Shown piece by piece: positions 1-8,579 of a stretch of 64,000 bases of DNA (position 1 is its first letter; the number at the start of each line of letters is the position of its first letter). The notes under the pieces were generated by a model. That model was not told where the DNA came from. It saw only the letters and a list, made by a program, of their open reading frames with translations, and made no database searches. A program made the translations under genes and the position numbers. The DNA comes from NORP23 sp050302475 (GTDB taxonomy: Bacteria > Pseudomonadota > Alphaproteobacteria > Rhodobacterales > Rhodobacteraceae): the NCBI GenBank assembly GCA_050302475.1, contig JBNLBF010000017.1, positions 1-64,000 on the forward strand, read 5' to 3'.

Positions 1-238
1 CACCCCCGCTGAAAATCGATTGGCGATCTTGCTCTTTCTCGGTTCGGCGGAGGTCTTCACGAATTCGAAGACCATGGCGGCTTCGGGCGCAGACAGCGGT
101 CTCCCCATCCTTTCGCGCGATGCTTGTGCAGAACGGTTGATCCCCCACCGCTGCCTGCGGTCTGTGACGGTCTCCCCCCTCTCTTCGCCAGAGGGGCAGA
201 TCGGTTTCATGCGCAACCGATCAAAGGAGAATAAGAAA

Positions 239-547
239 ATGAAGCAAGACGTTTATCAAAAATTCACAGACAAGATCATCACCGATCTGGAGCAGGTCGA
301 ACTTACACGACTGAAGCCGTGGAGCGCTGGCAACATGGATGGGCGCGTTACCAAACCCCTGCGCCACAACGGCCTAGCCTATAGCGCCATCAACGTCCTG
401 ATGCTGTGGGGCGCGGCAAAGGAAGCGGGCTATTGCTCCCCGTACTGGATGACCTACCGCCAAGCCCAAGAGCTGGGCGCACACGTCAGGAAGGGCGAGC
501 GCGGCAATTCCGTTGTCTATGCCAACACCACCAAGACCAAAGACTAG
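239..547 (+). pseudogene. ArdC-like antirestriction protein, N-terminal remnant
   Basis: The 102 residues match the N-terminal ssDNA-binding domain of plasmid/phage ArdC proteins: DVYQKFTDKII near the start, PWSAGNMDGR, then the YWMTYRQAQELGAHVRKGE block. Full ArdC proteins are about 300 residues and carry a C-terminal metalloprotease domain, which is absent. An in-frame TAG at 545 stops translation, but ArdC-like sequence continues briefly (DDGSEEEPNIP) to about position 600. There it abuts an unrelated, oppositely oriented recombinase fragment. The ATG at 239 was chosen because AAAGGAGA at 223-230 is a good ribosome binding site; the open frame further upstream has no homology. It is a remnant of a mobile element. 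Confidence 0.75.
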
Positions 548-609
548 GATGACGGGAGCGAAGAGGAACCCAATATCCCCTTAATAAAGGCTTTGCGCGC
601 CAAGAAGAA

Positions 610-1023
610 CTATACTTCAGCCTGCGAGGCGAATTGCCCTGTTGTATAACCTTTCAACACCTGACTTCCCACGGGAGCCAGAACTTCTTCTGGCACCAAC
701 TCTTTGCCCCTGCCTGAAGGTGAATTCACATAGCGATAACCAACTAACACGCGAAACACCCAAAATCCGTTTTCAACGCGTGCCTTCATCTTCTGAACCA
801 TCAAACGGCGGTTCGGTTCACGTTCAAGCTCGCCTTGCGCCAAAGTCACAGCCTCTCTGTACCCATCGACTGAGTGGGCGTTCTTGCCTCCAGGAGAAAC
901 AGGCAACGAGCCCGTATTTACGGCCTTGGCAAGCCGATTGAGGTTTGATGACAGCCGTGAGGTCGCCAAATCCAATAATAACCCAGCGCCACCCGCGTGA
1001 ATAAGCAAAGCGACTATTTCCAA
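610..1023 (-). pseudogene. Large serine recombinase fragment (recombinase domain)
   Basis: The C-terminal half of this frame matches the recombinase domain that follows the resolvase domain in large serine recombinases: VQKMKARVENGFWVF, VGYRYV, then GYTTGQFASQAEV, corresponding to family sequence such as NRMKARxxNGYWVF..VGYRY and GYASGRFASQAEV. The catalytic serine resolvase domain and the C-terminal coiled-coil part are missing, and the N-terminal 50 residues look scrambled. It ends exactly where the oppositely oriented ArdC remnant ends, so 600-612 is a recombination scar between two broken genes. It is not expected to be functional. Confidence 0.65.
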
Positions 1024-1641
1024 GTCGAGACTATCGTCGAAATCTGCCTAAATAAAGATTCCTAGGAGGTATGTAATGTGGTATAAAATATAGTATGAAG
1101 TATTTATGCTATTATATGTAATATGTTACACCAATAATTCTACGGACTTCGTCTCCGCCACAAATCGTAATATTATATATGACAGACAACGTGCTGAAGT
1201 GTTGGGTGCTATACCCACCTCCATTTTATCCGCCACTTGAATATCCATACAGGGGGCGCAAAATAATTTTGCCTTATTGCTGTTTAGCTATTCAGAACAA
1301 GTTGAATCATTGAATTTCCAAACGCTTGCACTTCGATTCACTTTTTCCAAACAGCTAAGGGCGGAAAGCGGTCTTTCGCTGCGGCGCGCACTGAAAAAGG
1401 GTTCGATACCGTAGCAGCCGTTCACAATTCCTAACGGAAGCGATCAATAGTGTTGGAAATTGGGGATCAGCTCTGAAGCACCTGCCTCTGCTCGTGTGTC
1501 GTTTGTAGTCGTATCTTACATTTCGTCAGCAGTCTCGTATTTCGTAGGGGCCCAACTGCTCGTTCGATCTAGCTACGATACTGGATTCATGACGTGAATC
1601 CCGCAGTACATCTGAACAACGAAGCCCGTTTGAACCAGATA
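1024..1641. other. 618-bp stretch without a recognisable gene
   Basis: AT-rich between about 1070 and 1200. No convincing coding sequence was seen. It contains the tRNA-Ser-like 15-mer at 1147-1161. Nothing else is recognisable; it probably belongs to mobile-element debris. Confidence 0.5.
1147..1161 (+). repeat. 15-bp direct repeat, left copy (possible att site)
   Basis: CTTCGTCTCCGCCAC occurs here and again, same strand, at 26887-26901. From general knowledge it resembles the last bases of an alphaproteobacterial tRNA-Ser gene (..CCCTTCGTCTCCGCCA), a frequent integration target of genomic islands. No tRNA body precedes it here. Confidence 0.5.
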
Positions 1642-2412
1642 TCAGGTCAGTTTGGATTCCAAGTTGTCCACTTGGCCCTCGTCACATCGCCCTTCCAGAC
1701 GATGCGCCAGACCTTCCAGCACAATACTTAATCCAGCTTCGAACGCCCGATCCGGGTCGGGGTGGGTGGCATTGTTGACGATCCTTTCCAACATCGGAAA
1801 CTGTCCGGTTGCGATTTGCCGCTGCAAATATGGCCAGCTTTTCTTCTGCCATTCGTCCTGTGCCGTGCCAGCATTATATTCGCTACTTTCAGTACGGATC
1901 GCGCCAATTGCATAAGCCGTAACGGTGCCAACGGCCTCCATCATTCGGTCGATGTCTGCCTCGCCCAAGTCCTGAGCCAAGGCTGCATAACAAGCCTCGG
2001 TGAAGGCGAGCGCGTTTGGGCCTAGATGCGGCTTGCCACCAAGTAACTCGACAAACCAATGATGTGTTTGCCAACCTCGCCGAACCCGGTGCGCAAGTGT
2101 ACACAACACCGCCCGCCAATCGCCCTCGACCGGTCCCAACGCCCCAATTTCGCCAAAGACCTCGTCAGCCATCAGTTCCAGAAGATCGTTTTTGGTTGAG
2201 ATGTATCCATAAAGACGCATCGGTGCCGCTTCAAGCGCCGCACCGACCTTGCGTATAGAAACGGCGGACAACCCCTCGCCATCGGCCAGATCAATCGCAG
2301 CCTTAACGATCCGGGTCCGATCCAGCGGAACTGGCGCCGGCCTTTGGTTAGGGTCGGACCGTTCCCAAACGATGAACTGTTCGTCGGTTTCAGGTTTCGG
2401 TGGAGCGTTCAT
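1642..2412 (-). CDS. TetR-family transcriptional regulator
   Basis: A 256-residue one-component repressor candidate. The N-terminal helix-turn-helix is recognisable (IVKAAIDLADGEGLSAVSIRKVG then LYGYISTKNDLLELM), followed by a long helical ligand-binding domain of the tetracycline-repressor C-terminal type. The ATG at 2412 is preferred over the TTG six codons upstream. It is divergent from the amidohydrolase gene, and the 134-bp gap contains a long inverted repeat (2475-2511), so it probably represses itself and the amidohydrolase-membrane protein pair. The ligand cannot be read from the sequence. Confidence 0.88.
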   Translation of the reverse strand: MNAPPKPETDEQFIVWERSDPNQRPAPVPLDRTRIVKAAIDLADGEGLSAVSIRKVGAALEAAPMRLYGYISTKNDLLELMADEVFGEIGALGPVEGDWRAVLCTLAHRVRRGWQTHHWFVELLGGKPHLGPNALAFTEACYAALAQDLGEADIDRMMEAVGTVTAYAIGAIRTESSEYNAGTAQDEWQKKSWPYLQRQIATGQFPMLERIVNNATHPDPDRAFEAGLSIVLEGLAHRLEGRCDEGQVDNLESKLT

Positions 2413-2474
2413 GGCTGCAACATGCCTCAATTGACGGTGATTGACAATCTACAGGTTAGGGCATATCTCACCTG

Positions 2475-2511
2475 AAATATACACTGTATTAATTTTATAC
2501 GTTGTATATTT
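2475..2511. promoter_or_regulatory. Inverted repeat, probable TetR operator
   Basis: Two 15-bp arms (AAATATACACTGTAT at 2475-2489 and ATACGTTGTATATTT at 2497-2511) pair at 13 of 15 positions around a 7-bp AT spacer. It sits between the divergent TetR and amidohydrolase genes, 35 bp before the amidohydrolase start. Position and symmetry fit an operator. Confidence 0.7.
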
Positions 2512-2546
2512 TAACTTATGAGAATGAGCAACTTAAGGAAACACAG

Positions 2547-3872
2547 ATGATCAAAAAATATACGCGCAGAGACGCCCTTCGGGTCGCCGTCACCGGTGGT
2601 GTTGGTATCGGTATCGGAGCCGGGGTAACCTGGTGGGGCGCTGTGCCGCCGCCCGCCCCGTCGAACCCTTTGGGAGCCGTCATCAACGCGCGCATATTTG
2701 ATGGAACCGAGATCATTTCGGCCAGTTCCATCGTCATCGCAGAGGGTAAGATCGCGTCAATTGATGGCCCAATCCCGTCGCATGCGCAGGTTGTTGATGC
2801 CGGTGGTGCAACGCTGATGCCTGGACTGATCGACGCGCATGTCCACACAGATGAGGACGGACTGCGTGATGCCCTGAAGTTTGGCGTTACCACCGAACTC
2901 GACATGAATGGCCAGTGGTCCACACGTATCCGGCAAAAGGTGGCTGCCGACGACAGCCTTGCAGATGTTCGCGCGCCCGGGGCTGGCCTGACACCGCCAG
3001 GGGGGCACCCGACGGAATATCAGGCGGAAAGCTCGAATATCCTGATAAAATATTATCCCTACCCGACCGTTGCGACCCCCGAGCAGGCGGCTGAAGCCGT
3101 TGCGAAACGGGTGGCCCAAGGTGCCGACTACATCAAGATCTTCCTCGAAAGCGGTGAAGTCACCGGGCATCCGAACCTGACCATGATGGATGATGCCACA
3201 TTGCGGGCCGCGGTCGAGGCGGCCCACAGCTTTGGCAAGATAGCCATTGCCCATGTCACTACGATCGAAACGACGGCGCGCGCGGTGGCCGCAGGTGTGG
3301 ATGGGCTGGCTCATATCTTCATAGACAAGCCGCACACACCCGAAATCGTCGAGGCGATTGCCGCGTCGGGTGCCTTTGTCAGCCCCTGCCTTGTCCTCAG
3401 TTCATCTGTCGTGGGCAACAACGCGGCCGAAATGGCAGACGACCCCCGCGTCCACCCCAAACTGAGCAAAGTTTGGCTGGACGCGATGCGGCGAAGCTTC
3501 AACACATTCCCGGAAGCCCGGCTGGAGGATATTTTCGCGTCGGTTCGCGCACTCCATCAAGCGGGCGTCGATATTCTTGCCGGAACCGACGTGTCCGAGC
3601 CATTGCCCGAATTCGGCGGCCTGGCCCACGGCGTTAGCCTGCATCACGATCTGCAATTGCTGGTTCAGGCCGGGCTGACCGAGGCCGAGGCGCTTCAGGC
3701 CGCGACGGTAATACCGGCACGACGATTTGGCCTGCTGGACCGGGGCCGGATATCTCCCGGATTACGCGCCGATCTGGTGCTGGTGGATGGCGATCCGTTG
3801 ACCAATATCTCGGATAGTCTCTCGGTGCGAGCGGTCTGGAATCGCGGCACACCGCTGGCGACTCTTGAATAA
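2547..3872 (+). CDS. Exported amidohydrolase-family metal-dependent hydrolase
   Basis: A 441-residue amidohydrolase of the imidazolonepropionase/prolidase-like group. The start carries a twin-arginine-like signal (KKYTRRDALRVAVTGG followed by a Gly-rich hydrophobic stretch), suggesting export by Tat. The first metal motif is DAHVHTDED. YIKIF carries the likely bridging lysine, IAIAHVTT and GLAHIF supply further histidines, LAGTDVS the late aspartate, and the C-terminus ends in the usual GRISPGLRADLVLVDGDP. The ATG at 2547 was chosen for AAGGAA at 2535-2540; earlier starts lie in the operator. It is probably controlled by the divergent TetR and is coupled to the next gene through TAATG. Substrate unknown: a cyclic amide, dipeptide or lactone is possible. 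Confidence 0.85.
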   Translation: MIKKYTRRDALRVAVTGGVGIGIGAGVTWWGAVPPPAPSNPLGAVINARIFDGTEIISASSIVIAEGKIASIDGPIPSHAQVVDAGGATLMPGLIDAHVHTDEDGLRDALKFGVTTELDMNGQWSTRIRQKVAADDSLADVRAPGAGLTPPGGHPTEYQAESSNILIKYYPYPTVATPEQAAEAVAKRVAQGADYIKIFLESGEVTGHPNLTMMDDATLRAAVEAAHSFGKIAIAHVTTIETTARAVAAGVDGLAHIFIDKPHTPEIVEAIAASGAFVSPCLVLSSSVVGNNAAEMADDPRVHPKLSKVWLDAMRRSFNTFPEARLEDIFASVRALHQAGVDILAGTDVSEPLPEFGGLAHGVSLHHDLQLLVQAGLTEAEALQAATVIPARRFGLLDRGRISPGLRADLVLVDGDPLTNISDSLSVRAVWNRGTPLATLE

Positions 3873-4546
3873 TGCCGTGTCGGGCTGCAATCCCGCTCGT
3901 TCGGGTTTTGGTAATTTCAGTGGCAGTTTGGGGTGCCTCAAGCATCGGTTTTTTTTGGCTTCAGCCCCTATTTGACGCACCTGACGGCTACAATGACGCT
4001 CCCATCGCCTATGCCGTCTATTATGCGGTGTGGGTGCTGGTGGCATTTATTGCTTTGCGGCCTGGGCGTTTTGGCTGGCTTACGGCAGAAGTCGCACGAG
4101 CGCAGTTTCTGCCGATCGCGGGGATGGTCGTTCTGTTGACAGTTGTGGTCTTGGTGGTCCTGCCGAGCATACCGGGCCTTCGAGACCCAACACTTAGTGG
4201 CCCGACCGAGATCCATTTTGTGAATCCCGGGTATTTTCTGCCAAAGTCAGTCGAGGTGCTTTTGCAGCAGGTTTTCATCACCGCGATTGTGCTGGAGCTA
4301 GGGGCGCTTCACCTTTCGATATCCGCCATGTCGGTCTTGATCAGCATAGCTTTTGGAGGCGTCCACCTGTCCCTGTTATTCGTTTATGCAGAACCCAGTT
4401 ACGCTTATAGGTTCACGATTGCCGCGATGCTATTCGGCGCGGTAGCGCCTATTCTCCTCATGAAAGTCCCCCGGGGATTCTATGTTTCTTACGGTTTGCA
4501 CTGGGGTTTTTATGCATGGCTGGCACTCTTGAACACATCTGTTTAA
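3872..4546 (+). CDS. Polytopic membrane protein, weakly CPBP/Abi-like
   Basis: A 224-residue protein with about six hydrophobic segments. The order of conserved-looking patches (EVLLQQVFITAIV, then FGGVHLSLLF, then YGLHWGFYAW near the end) recalls CPBP intramembrane proteases. However, the diagnostic EExxR motif is not intact, so peptidase activity is doubtful. The ATG overlaps the stop of the amidohydrolase gene by one base, implying translational coupling and a joint role. It may be an inactive CPBP homologue or a membrane partner of the exported hydrolase. Function unknown. Confidence 0.65.
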   Translation: MPCRAAIPLVRVLVISVAVWGASSIGFFWLQPLFDAPDGYNDAPIAYAVYYAVWVLVAFIALRPGRFGWLTAEVARAQFLPIAGMVVLLTVVVLVVLPSIPGLRDPTLSGPTEIHFVNPGYFLPKSVEVLLQQVFITAIVLELGALHLSISAMSVLISIAFGGVHLSLLFVYAEPSYAYRFTIAAMLFGAVAPILLMKVPRGFYVSYGLHWGFYAWLALLNTSV

Positions 4547-4712
4547 ACGCTTCCAGACACGGTCCGGACTTATTGGATGAGGCGCCACGTTTGTCATACA
4601 GACCTCTGGCCGCTCGAAAGACCTAGACCTGTCACCTTCTCCGCCATCCAGCCATTTGGGGCCTTCCTCAGATCGCCATGGCTTCAAAAAAATCCCTTTA
4701 TATTTGAGGGTT

Positions 4713-4982
4713 ATAGCGGCAGTAAGGTGAGCCGCATCATGCGCGTCAGATATAATGGCGAGATTTTCTCTTACTCCGCCAATTCGGCGATCGTCCCATG
4801 TCGCCGTCCTCAAGGATTTAGCGCCACCGATAGGCACGCGCCACCGCCTTGATCAATGTATCGTCTGGGCTGCGGTTGTTCGCACCCGGCAGAAGTTGCA
4901 CCTATTTCCAACCGCCGAGCTTGGCCACGCGGAATGGAATGGTGACAGTCACGGAGTCGGGGATAGTGTGTTTCTTGCTCAT
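4713..4982 (-). pseudogene. Recombinase-associated small HTH protein, decayed
   Basis: Reading from the ATG at 4982 gives MSKKHTIPDSVTVTIPFRVA, typical of the small protein encoded right after large serine recombinases in proteobacterial elements. A TAG at 4902-4904 interrupts it, KAVARAYRWR is followed by a TAA at 4818, and after a frame change TIAELAE, a stop, then YLTRMMRLTLLPL is still recognisable. The ATG overlaps the TGA of the recombinase fragment upstream, preserving the ancestral coupling. At least three inactivating changes make it a pseudogene. Confidence 0.7.
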
Positions 4983-5215
4983 GCGGCGGCATCCTTAACT
5001 TCAGGGCTTTGCAGCTGTTCTTGGGCCAACTCCGCGAACCCATCGTTGCGCATCCGGACGCTGATGCCTTCGACGCCAATGTCGACTCTCTTAACGACCA
5101 TGGCAATGATACGTGTCCGCTTGGCCGGGAAGAGTTCATCCCATCGCGGATCGAATTGCTGCAGCGCCATGCGCGCCTTGTCGAGAGTTATGTCGCGACA
5201 ATTGCTCTTCGTAGC
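4979..5215 (-). pseudogene. Large serine recombinase, C-terminal fragment
   Basis: The segment FDPRWDELFPAKRTRIIAMV followed by KRVDIGVEGISVRMR matches the C-terminal end of large serine recombinases (FDxLWDxLFPAEQARIV..LVERVDI). Only about 75 residues remain. Upstream the same open frame is not recombinase at all but manC sequence, so the gene is a chimera created by a deletion or insertion near 5200-5215. It cannot be the missing half of the fragment at 610-1023: for a minus-strand gene the order along the DNA is wrong. Confidence 0.7.
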
Positions 5216-5546
5216 GTCCCACGCGCCGGAGTAAGGAACCACAGTCAGGATCGGCGCACGCTCCATCACTGCATAGTCGATAGAAATATCGGGGAGTTCC
5301 GCCCAAAGCCCAGGCGCGAGTCGGGTGAAGGCGAGGTCCGTCTAACCACCGTCGAAAGCTGTATAGGTGGCTACAAGAACCTCGGTCGTGGTTAAGATCG
5401 AGGCTGCCGCGAAACCTGCGCCTGAAAGACGCTGAGCCGAGGCCTGATATAGGCTCTCCTCACCCGTCAGTTTGACGAGCCGCTTGGGATATGACTTGCG
5501 CGAGCGCAGCCAAAGGCACGTGCCGGGGCCGCCGCAGAGGAGGTCT
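5216..5546 (-). pseudogene. manC: Mannose-1-phosphate guanylyltransferase remnant
   Basis: Two separated scraps of a ManC/AlgA-type enzyme are readable. From about 5546 the reading is LLCGGPGTCLWLRSRKSYPK, then KLTGEESLYQASAQRLSG, matching the N-terminal nucleotide-binding start (CGGSGTRLWPLSRKSYPK), ending in a TAG at 5342-5344. In another frame, AELPDISIDYAVMERAP and VVPYSGAW match a block found about 280-300 residues into the family. Roughly 220 residues between them are gone, and the downstream part is replaced by a recombinase fragment. Intact ManC makes GDP-mannose, the substrate of the neighbouring Gmd. Confidence 0.75.
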
Positions 5547-5575
5547 AGGTGAATGAGTTAGGTCTTAATACTTTC

Positions 5576-6535
5576 CTAGCGGCGATAGCTGTCGGCATTT
5601 TCCAGAAACCACTGGTAGGTTTGGGCAAGGCCCTTGTCTAATCCGATCTGCGCCGACCAGCCCATTTGAGTCAGCCGCGAAACATCCATCAGCTTGCGTA
5701 ATGTGCCGTTGGGTTTGCTCGGGTCGGTCACGATGCGCCCCTCGTAGCCGGTTATTGCAGCGACCTTTTGGGCGAGTTCAAGGATCGAAATATCGGTGCC
5801 GGAACCCACGTTGATATGGCTGAGCATCGGCTGCGTGTTTGCCTCATAGTCGACCTTCTGCAGATCAAGTACGAAAAGCGAGGCGGCTGCCATGTCATCC
5901 ACATGCAGGAACTCGCGCCGCGGCGTGCCGCTGCCCCAGATTATTACCTCTTCGGCCCCTGATTGCGCTGCTTCGTGGAAGCGGCGGATCAGAGCTGGCA
6001 GGACGTGGCTATTCTCCGGGTGGAAGTTGTCACCTGGCCCATAAAGGTTGGTCGGCATAACCGAGCGGTAGTCAACACCATGCTGGCGGTTATAGCTTTC
6101 GCAAAGCTTGATACCTGCGATCTTGGCGATAGCATAGGGCTCGTTCGTCGGCTCCAGCACACCGGTCAGGAGCGCATCCTCGCGCATCGGCTGTGGCACG
6201 GCGCGGGGGTAGATGCAGGACGAGCCAAGCTGCAGGAGCCGCGTGACACCGGCGGCATAGGCCTGATGGATGACATTCGTCTCTATCATCAGGTTTTCAT
6301 AGATGAAATCGGCAGGGTAGCTGTTGTTCGCCATGATACCACCCACCTTGGCTGCAGCAAGGATCACCACATCGGGGCGCTCTGCCTGCATGAAGGCGCG
6401 TACAGCGGCCTGGTCGGTCAGGTCCAGCTCCGCATGAGTGCGGGTGATGATGTTGGTTTCGCCACGCGCCTGCAACCGCCTTAGGATTGCGCCTCCGACC
6501 ATACCTCGGTGGCCAGCTAGATATATCTTACGCAT
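5576..6535 (-). CDS. fcl: GDP-L-fucose synthase
   Basis: A 319-residue extended short-chain dehydrogenase that epimerises and reduces GDP-4-keto-6-deoxymannose to GDP-L-fucose with NADPH. The nucleotide-binding motif is at the N-terminus (GHRGMVGGAI), the catalytic Tyr-x3-Lys is in PYAIAKIAG, and HINVGSGTDISI is the usual C-terminal signature. Length is normal for the family. It lies 4 bp behind gmd and surely is co-transcribed with it. Downstream are the remains of manC. A decayed second copy of its C-terminal region lies at 17600-17715. Confidence 0.95.
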   Translation of the reverse strand: MRKIYLAGHRGMVGGAILRRLQARGETNIITRTHAELDLTDQAAVRAFMQAERPDVVILAAAKVGGIMANNSYPADFIYENLMIETNVIHQAYAAGVTRLLQLGSSCIYPRAVPQPMREDALLTGVLEPTNEPYAIAKIAGIKLCESYNRQHGVDYRSVMPTNLYGPGDNFHPENSHVLPALIRRFHEAAQSGAEEVIIWGSGTPRREFLHVDDMAAASLFVLDLQKVDYEANTQPMLSHINVGSGTDISILELAQKVAAITGYEGRIVTDPSKPNGTLRKLMDVSRLTQMGWSAQIGLDKGLAQTYQWFLENADSYRR

Positions 6536-6539
6536 TGCT

Positions 6540-7688
6540 TTAACCTTCGATCGAAATGGGTAGGTTCAGCCCGTGTTCGCGTAACAGGCTCGCGCGGCGC
6601 GCGTTTTGCAGGTCGTGGGCGACCATTTCGGCGCACATTTCCTGAACGGTAATCTCGGGTGTCCAGCCGAGCTTGGCCTTTGCCTTGGAGGGATCGCCGA
6701 GCAAGGTTTCGACCTCGGCAGGGCGGAAATAGCGGGGGTCAATTCGAACGATCACATCGCCAACCGAAAGCGCAGGCGCCGCATCCCCCTCAATCGCTTC
6801 CACGATGCCGACCTCGTCCAGCGCTTTGCCCTCAAAACGCATTGTGATGCCCAGCTCGGCTGCGGACCATTCGATGAACTGGCGCACGGAGTATTGCACC
6901 CCCGTGGCGATGACAAAATCGTCGGGTTCATCCTGTTGCAGCATCATCCACTGCATCCGAACGTAGTCTTGGGCGTGGCCCCAATCGCGTAACGCATCGA
7001 TATTTCCCATGTAGAGACAAGGCTCCAACCCCTGCGCGATATTGGCCAAACCGCGGGTGACTTTGCGGGTCACGAAGGTCTCACCGCGACGAGGGCTTTC
7101 ATGATTAAAGAGGATGCCGTTGCAGGCATACATGCCGTAAGCCTCACGGTAGTTTACCGTGATCCAATAGGCGTACATCTTGGCCACCGCATAAGGTGAG
7201 CGCGGATGAAATGGGGTTGTCTCGGTCTGAGGGATTTCCTGCACGAGGCCGTAAAGTTCCGACGTCGAGGCCTGATAGAAGCGGGTCTTCTTCTCGAGCC
7301 CCAGAAAGCGGATCGCTTCAAGCAGGCGCAAGGTACCGGTAGCATCGACATCCGCAGTATATTCCGGCGCTTCAAAGCTCACCGCTACATGGCTCTGGGC
7401 GCCGAGATTGTAGACCTCGTCTGGCTGCACCTCTGACAGAATCCGCGTCAAATTCGAGCTGTCTGTCAGATCACCGTAATGTAGTTTGAACCGGGCATTA
7501 TCAACATGCGGGTCCTCGTAAACATGATCAATCCGTTGGGTGTTGAACAACGATGCCCGACGTTTGATCCCGTGAACTTCGTAATCTTTTTCGAGCAGGA
7601 ATTCCGCCAGGTAGGAACCGTCCTGGCCCGTTATTCCGGTAATGAGTGCACGTCTCGTCAATAGCGTATCCTCTTCATTGTCGGGCAA
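6540..7688 (-). CDS. gmd: GDP-mannose 4,6-dehydratase
   Basis: A 382-residue SDR enzyme converting GDP-D-mannose to GDP-4-keto-6-deoxy-D-mannose. It has the early motif ALITGITGQDGSYLAEFLLE, then FNTQRIDHVY, the active-site region FYQASTSELYG, YAVAKMYAYW with the catalytic Tyr/Lys, and FNHESPRRGETFVTRK, all diagnostic for Gmd. The first ten residues (MPDNEEDTLL) are variable, so a slightly later start is possible. Together with fcl it provides GDP-L-fucose, or other GDP-6-deoxyhexoses, for the polysaccharide. Confidence 0.96.
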   Translation of the reverse strand: MPDNEEDTLLTRRALITGITGQDGSYLAEFLLEKDYEVHGIKRRASLFNTQRIDHVYEDPHVDNARFKLHYGDLTDSSNLTRILSEVQPDEVYNLGAQSHVAVSFEAPEYTADVDATGTLRLLEAIRFLGLEKKTRFYQASTSELYGLVQEIPQTETTPFHPRSPYAVAKMYAYWITVNYREAYGMYACNGILFNHESPRRGETFVTRKVTRGLANIAQGLEPCLYMGNIDALRDWGHAQDYVRMQWMMLQQDEPDDFVIATGVQYSVRQFIEWSAAELGITMRFEGKALDEVGIVEAIEGDAAPALSVGDVIVRIDPRYFRPAEVETLLGDPSKAKAKLGWTPEITVQEMCAEMVAHDLQNARRASLLREHGLNLPISIEG

Positions 7689-7727
7689 CGTGCCCAGAAT
7701 TGGTGGGTTGGTTGCACGGGCGCGTTC

Positions 7728-8543
7728 TCAGTCCCCGCGTTCGATTCGTTGTAGCCGTGCGACAACGCTCTCTGGCGCAATCCGGCGAACCAGTGTCTTG
7801 ATCATCCCCCGAGCCGGCACGAAGGACATGTCCGCCTCAGTGAAGGTCAGCGAACGATAAACTTGAAGCACAGACCCAACCGGAAGGTCGGCCAGTTTGC
7901 CGGGACCCTTGTGCCCGAACCAGGTGTCCAGCCCGTGAACCGTGCCTGCATCCACCAGCCCGTGTTCTCGAAACAGCTCCATCATGCGATAGGTCAGCTG
8001 GTGCTTCTGGTCAATCTTGAAACGCCCGCTGAAACCCTTGCGTCGCAGAAGCTTGAGGCGCGTGCGATCCCGCATGTCGTCGACGACGATCGGGGCGCCG
8101 GTCAGGAGGCGGTCGAAGAACAGCCCGAAATCGCGGTCGATGGCGCCGTCGGCATCAAGGCAGAGCAATCCGATGGTGGCGTTCGCAGGCACGACATCGC
8201 AAGTCTCAGCCACGTCACCCACGGTCAGGCGCACGAAACCTTCCACGCCGAAGGCGGCCAAGTTGCGCTGGATGATGGAAATGTTCTCGTCGAAGCCGCC
8301 GAAGCTTTCTCGCGAGCCTCCGATGATCTTCTCGAAGGTATAGACAACCCCCTCGCGGCCGCTGTCGCGAAGCCCCATCGCCAGACTGACAGTGCCCGCC
8401 GCATGGGCGGTGCCGACCTCGACTATGACGGGAGCCGGGGCGTCGCGGGCGGTCTCGTAGAGTGCCTGGTAGACCTCGGGAGACAACATACCATTGCACA
8501 CCTCCTTGACTTCCGAAGCATCGAAGGCTTTTTCATTCGTCAT
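7728..8543 (-). CDS. Class I SAM-dependent methyltransferase (Methyltransf_24 type)
   Basis: A 271-residue protein with a Rossmann-type SAM site (VIVEVGTAHAAGTVSLAMG), a downstream acidic residue in the YTFEKIIGG stretch, LLCLDADGA and VVDDMRDR, the pattern of small O-methyltransferases found in glycan clusters. The ATG at 8543 is favoured because AGAGGAG lies 7 bp upstream; a GTG at 8579 would directly abut the polymerase stop but has no better site. It lies between the polymerase gene and gmd and probably methylates a sugar or the chain end. The acceptor is unknown. Confidence 0.75.
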   Translation of the reverse strand: MTNEKAFDASEVKEVCNGMLSPEVYQALYETARDAPAPVIVEVGTAHAAGTVSLAMGLRDSGREGVVYTFEKIIGGSRESFGGFDENISIIQRNLAAFGVEGFVRLTVGDVAETCDVVPANATIGLLCLDADGAIDRDFGLFFDRLLTGAPIVVDDMRDRTRLKLLRRKGFSGRFKIDQKHQLTYRMMELFREHGLVDAGTVHGLDTWFGHKGPGKLADLPVGSVLQVYRSLTFTEADMSFVPARGMIKTLVRRIAPESVVARLQRIERGD

Positions 8544-8579
8544 CGTGTTTGCTCCTCTGGGTAATTTCTGTGCCCGCAC

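Noticed and set aside
3872..4546. Functional CPBP intramembrane protease
   Set aside because: The diagnostic EExxR motif is not intact, so only a weak family resemblance can be claimed.
610..5269. One recombinase gene split by insertion of the amidohydrolase unit
   Set aside because: Both fragments are on the minus strand, but the C-terminal part lies at the higher coordinates, so they cannot be the two halves of a simply interrupted gene.
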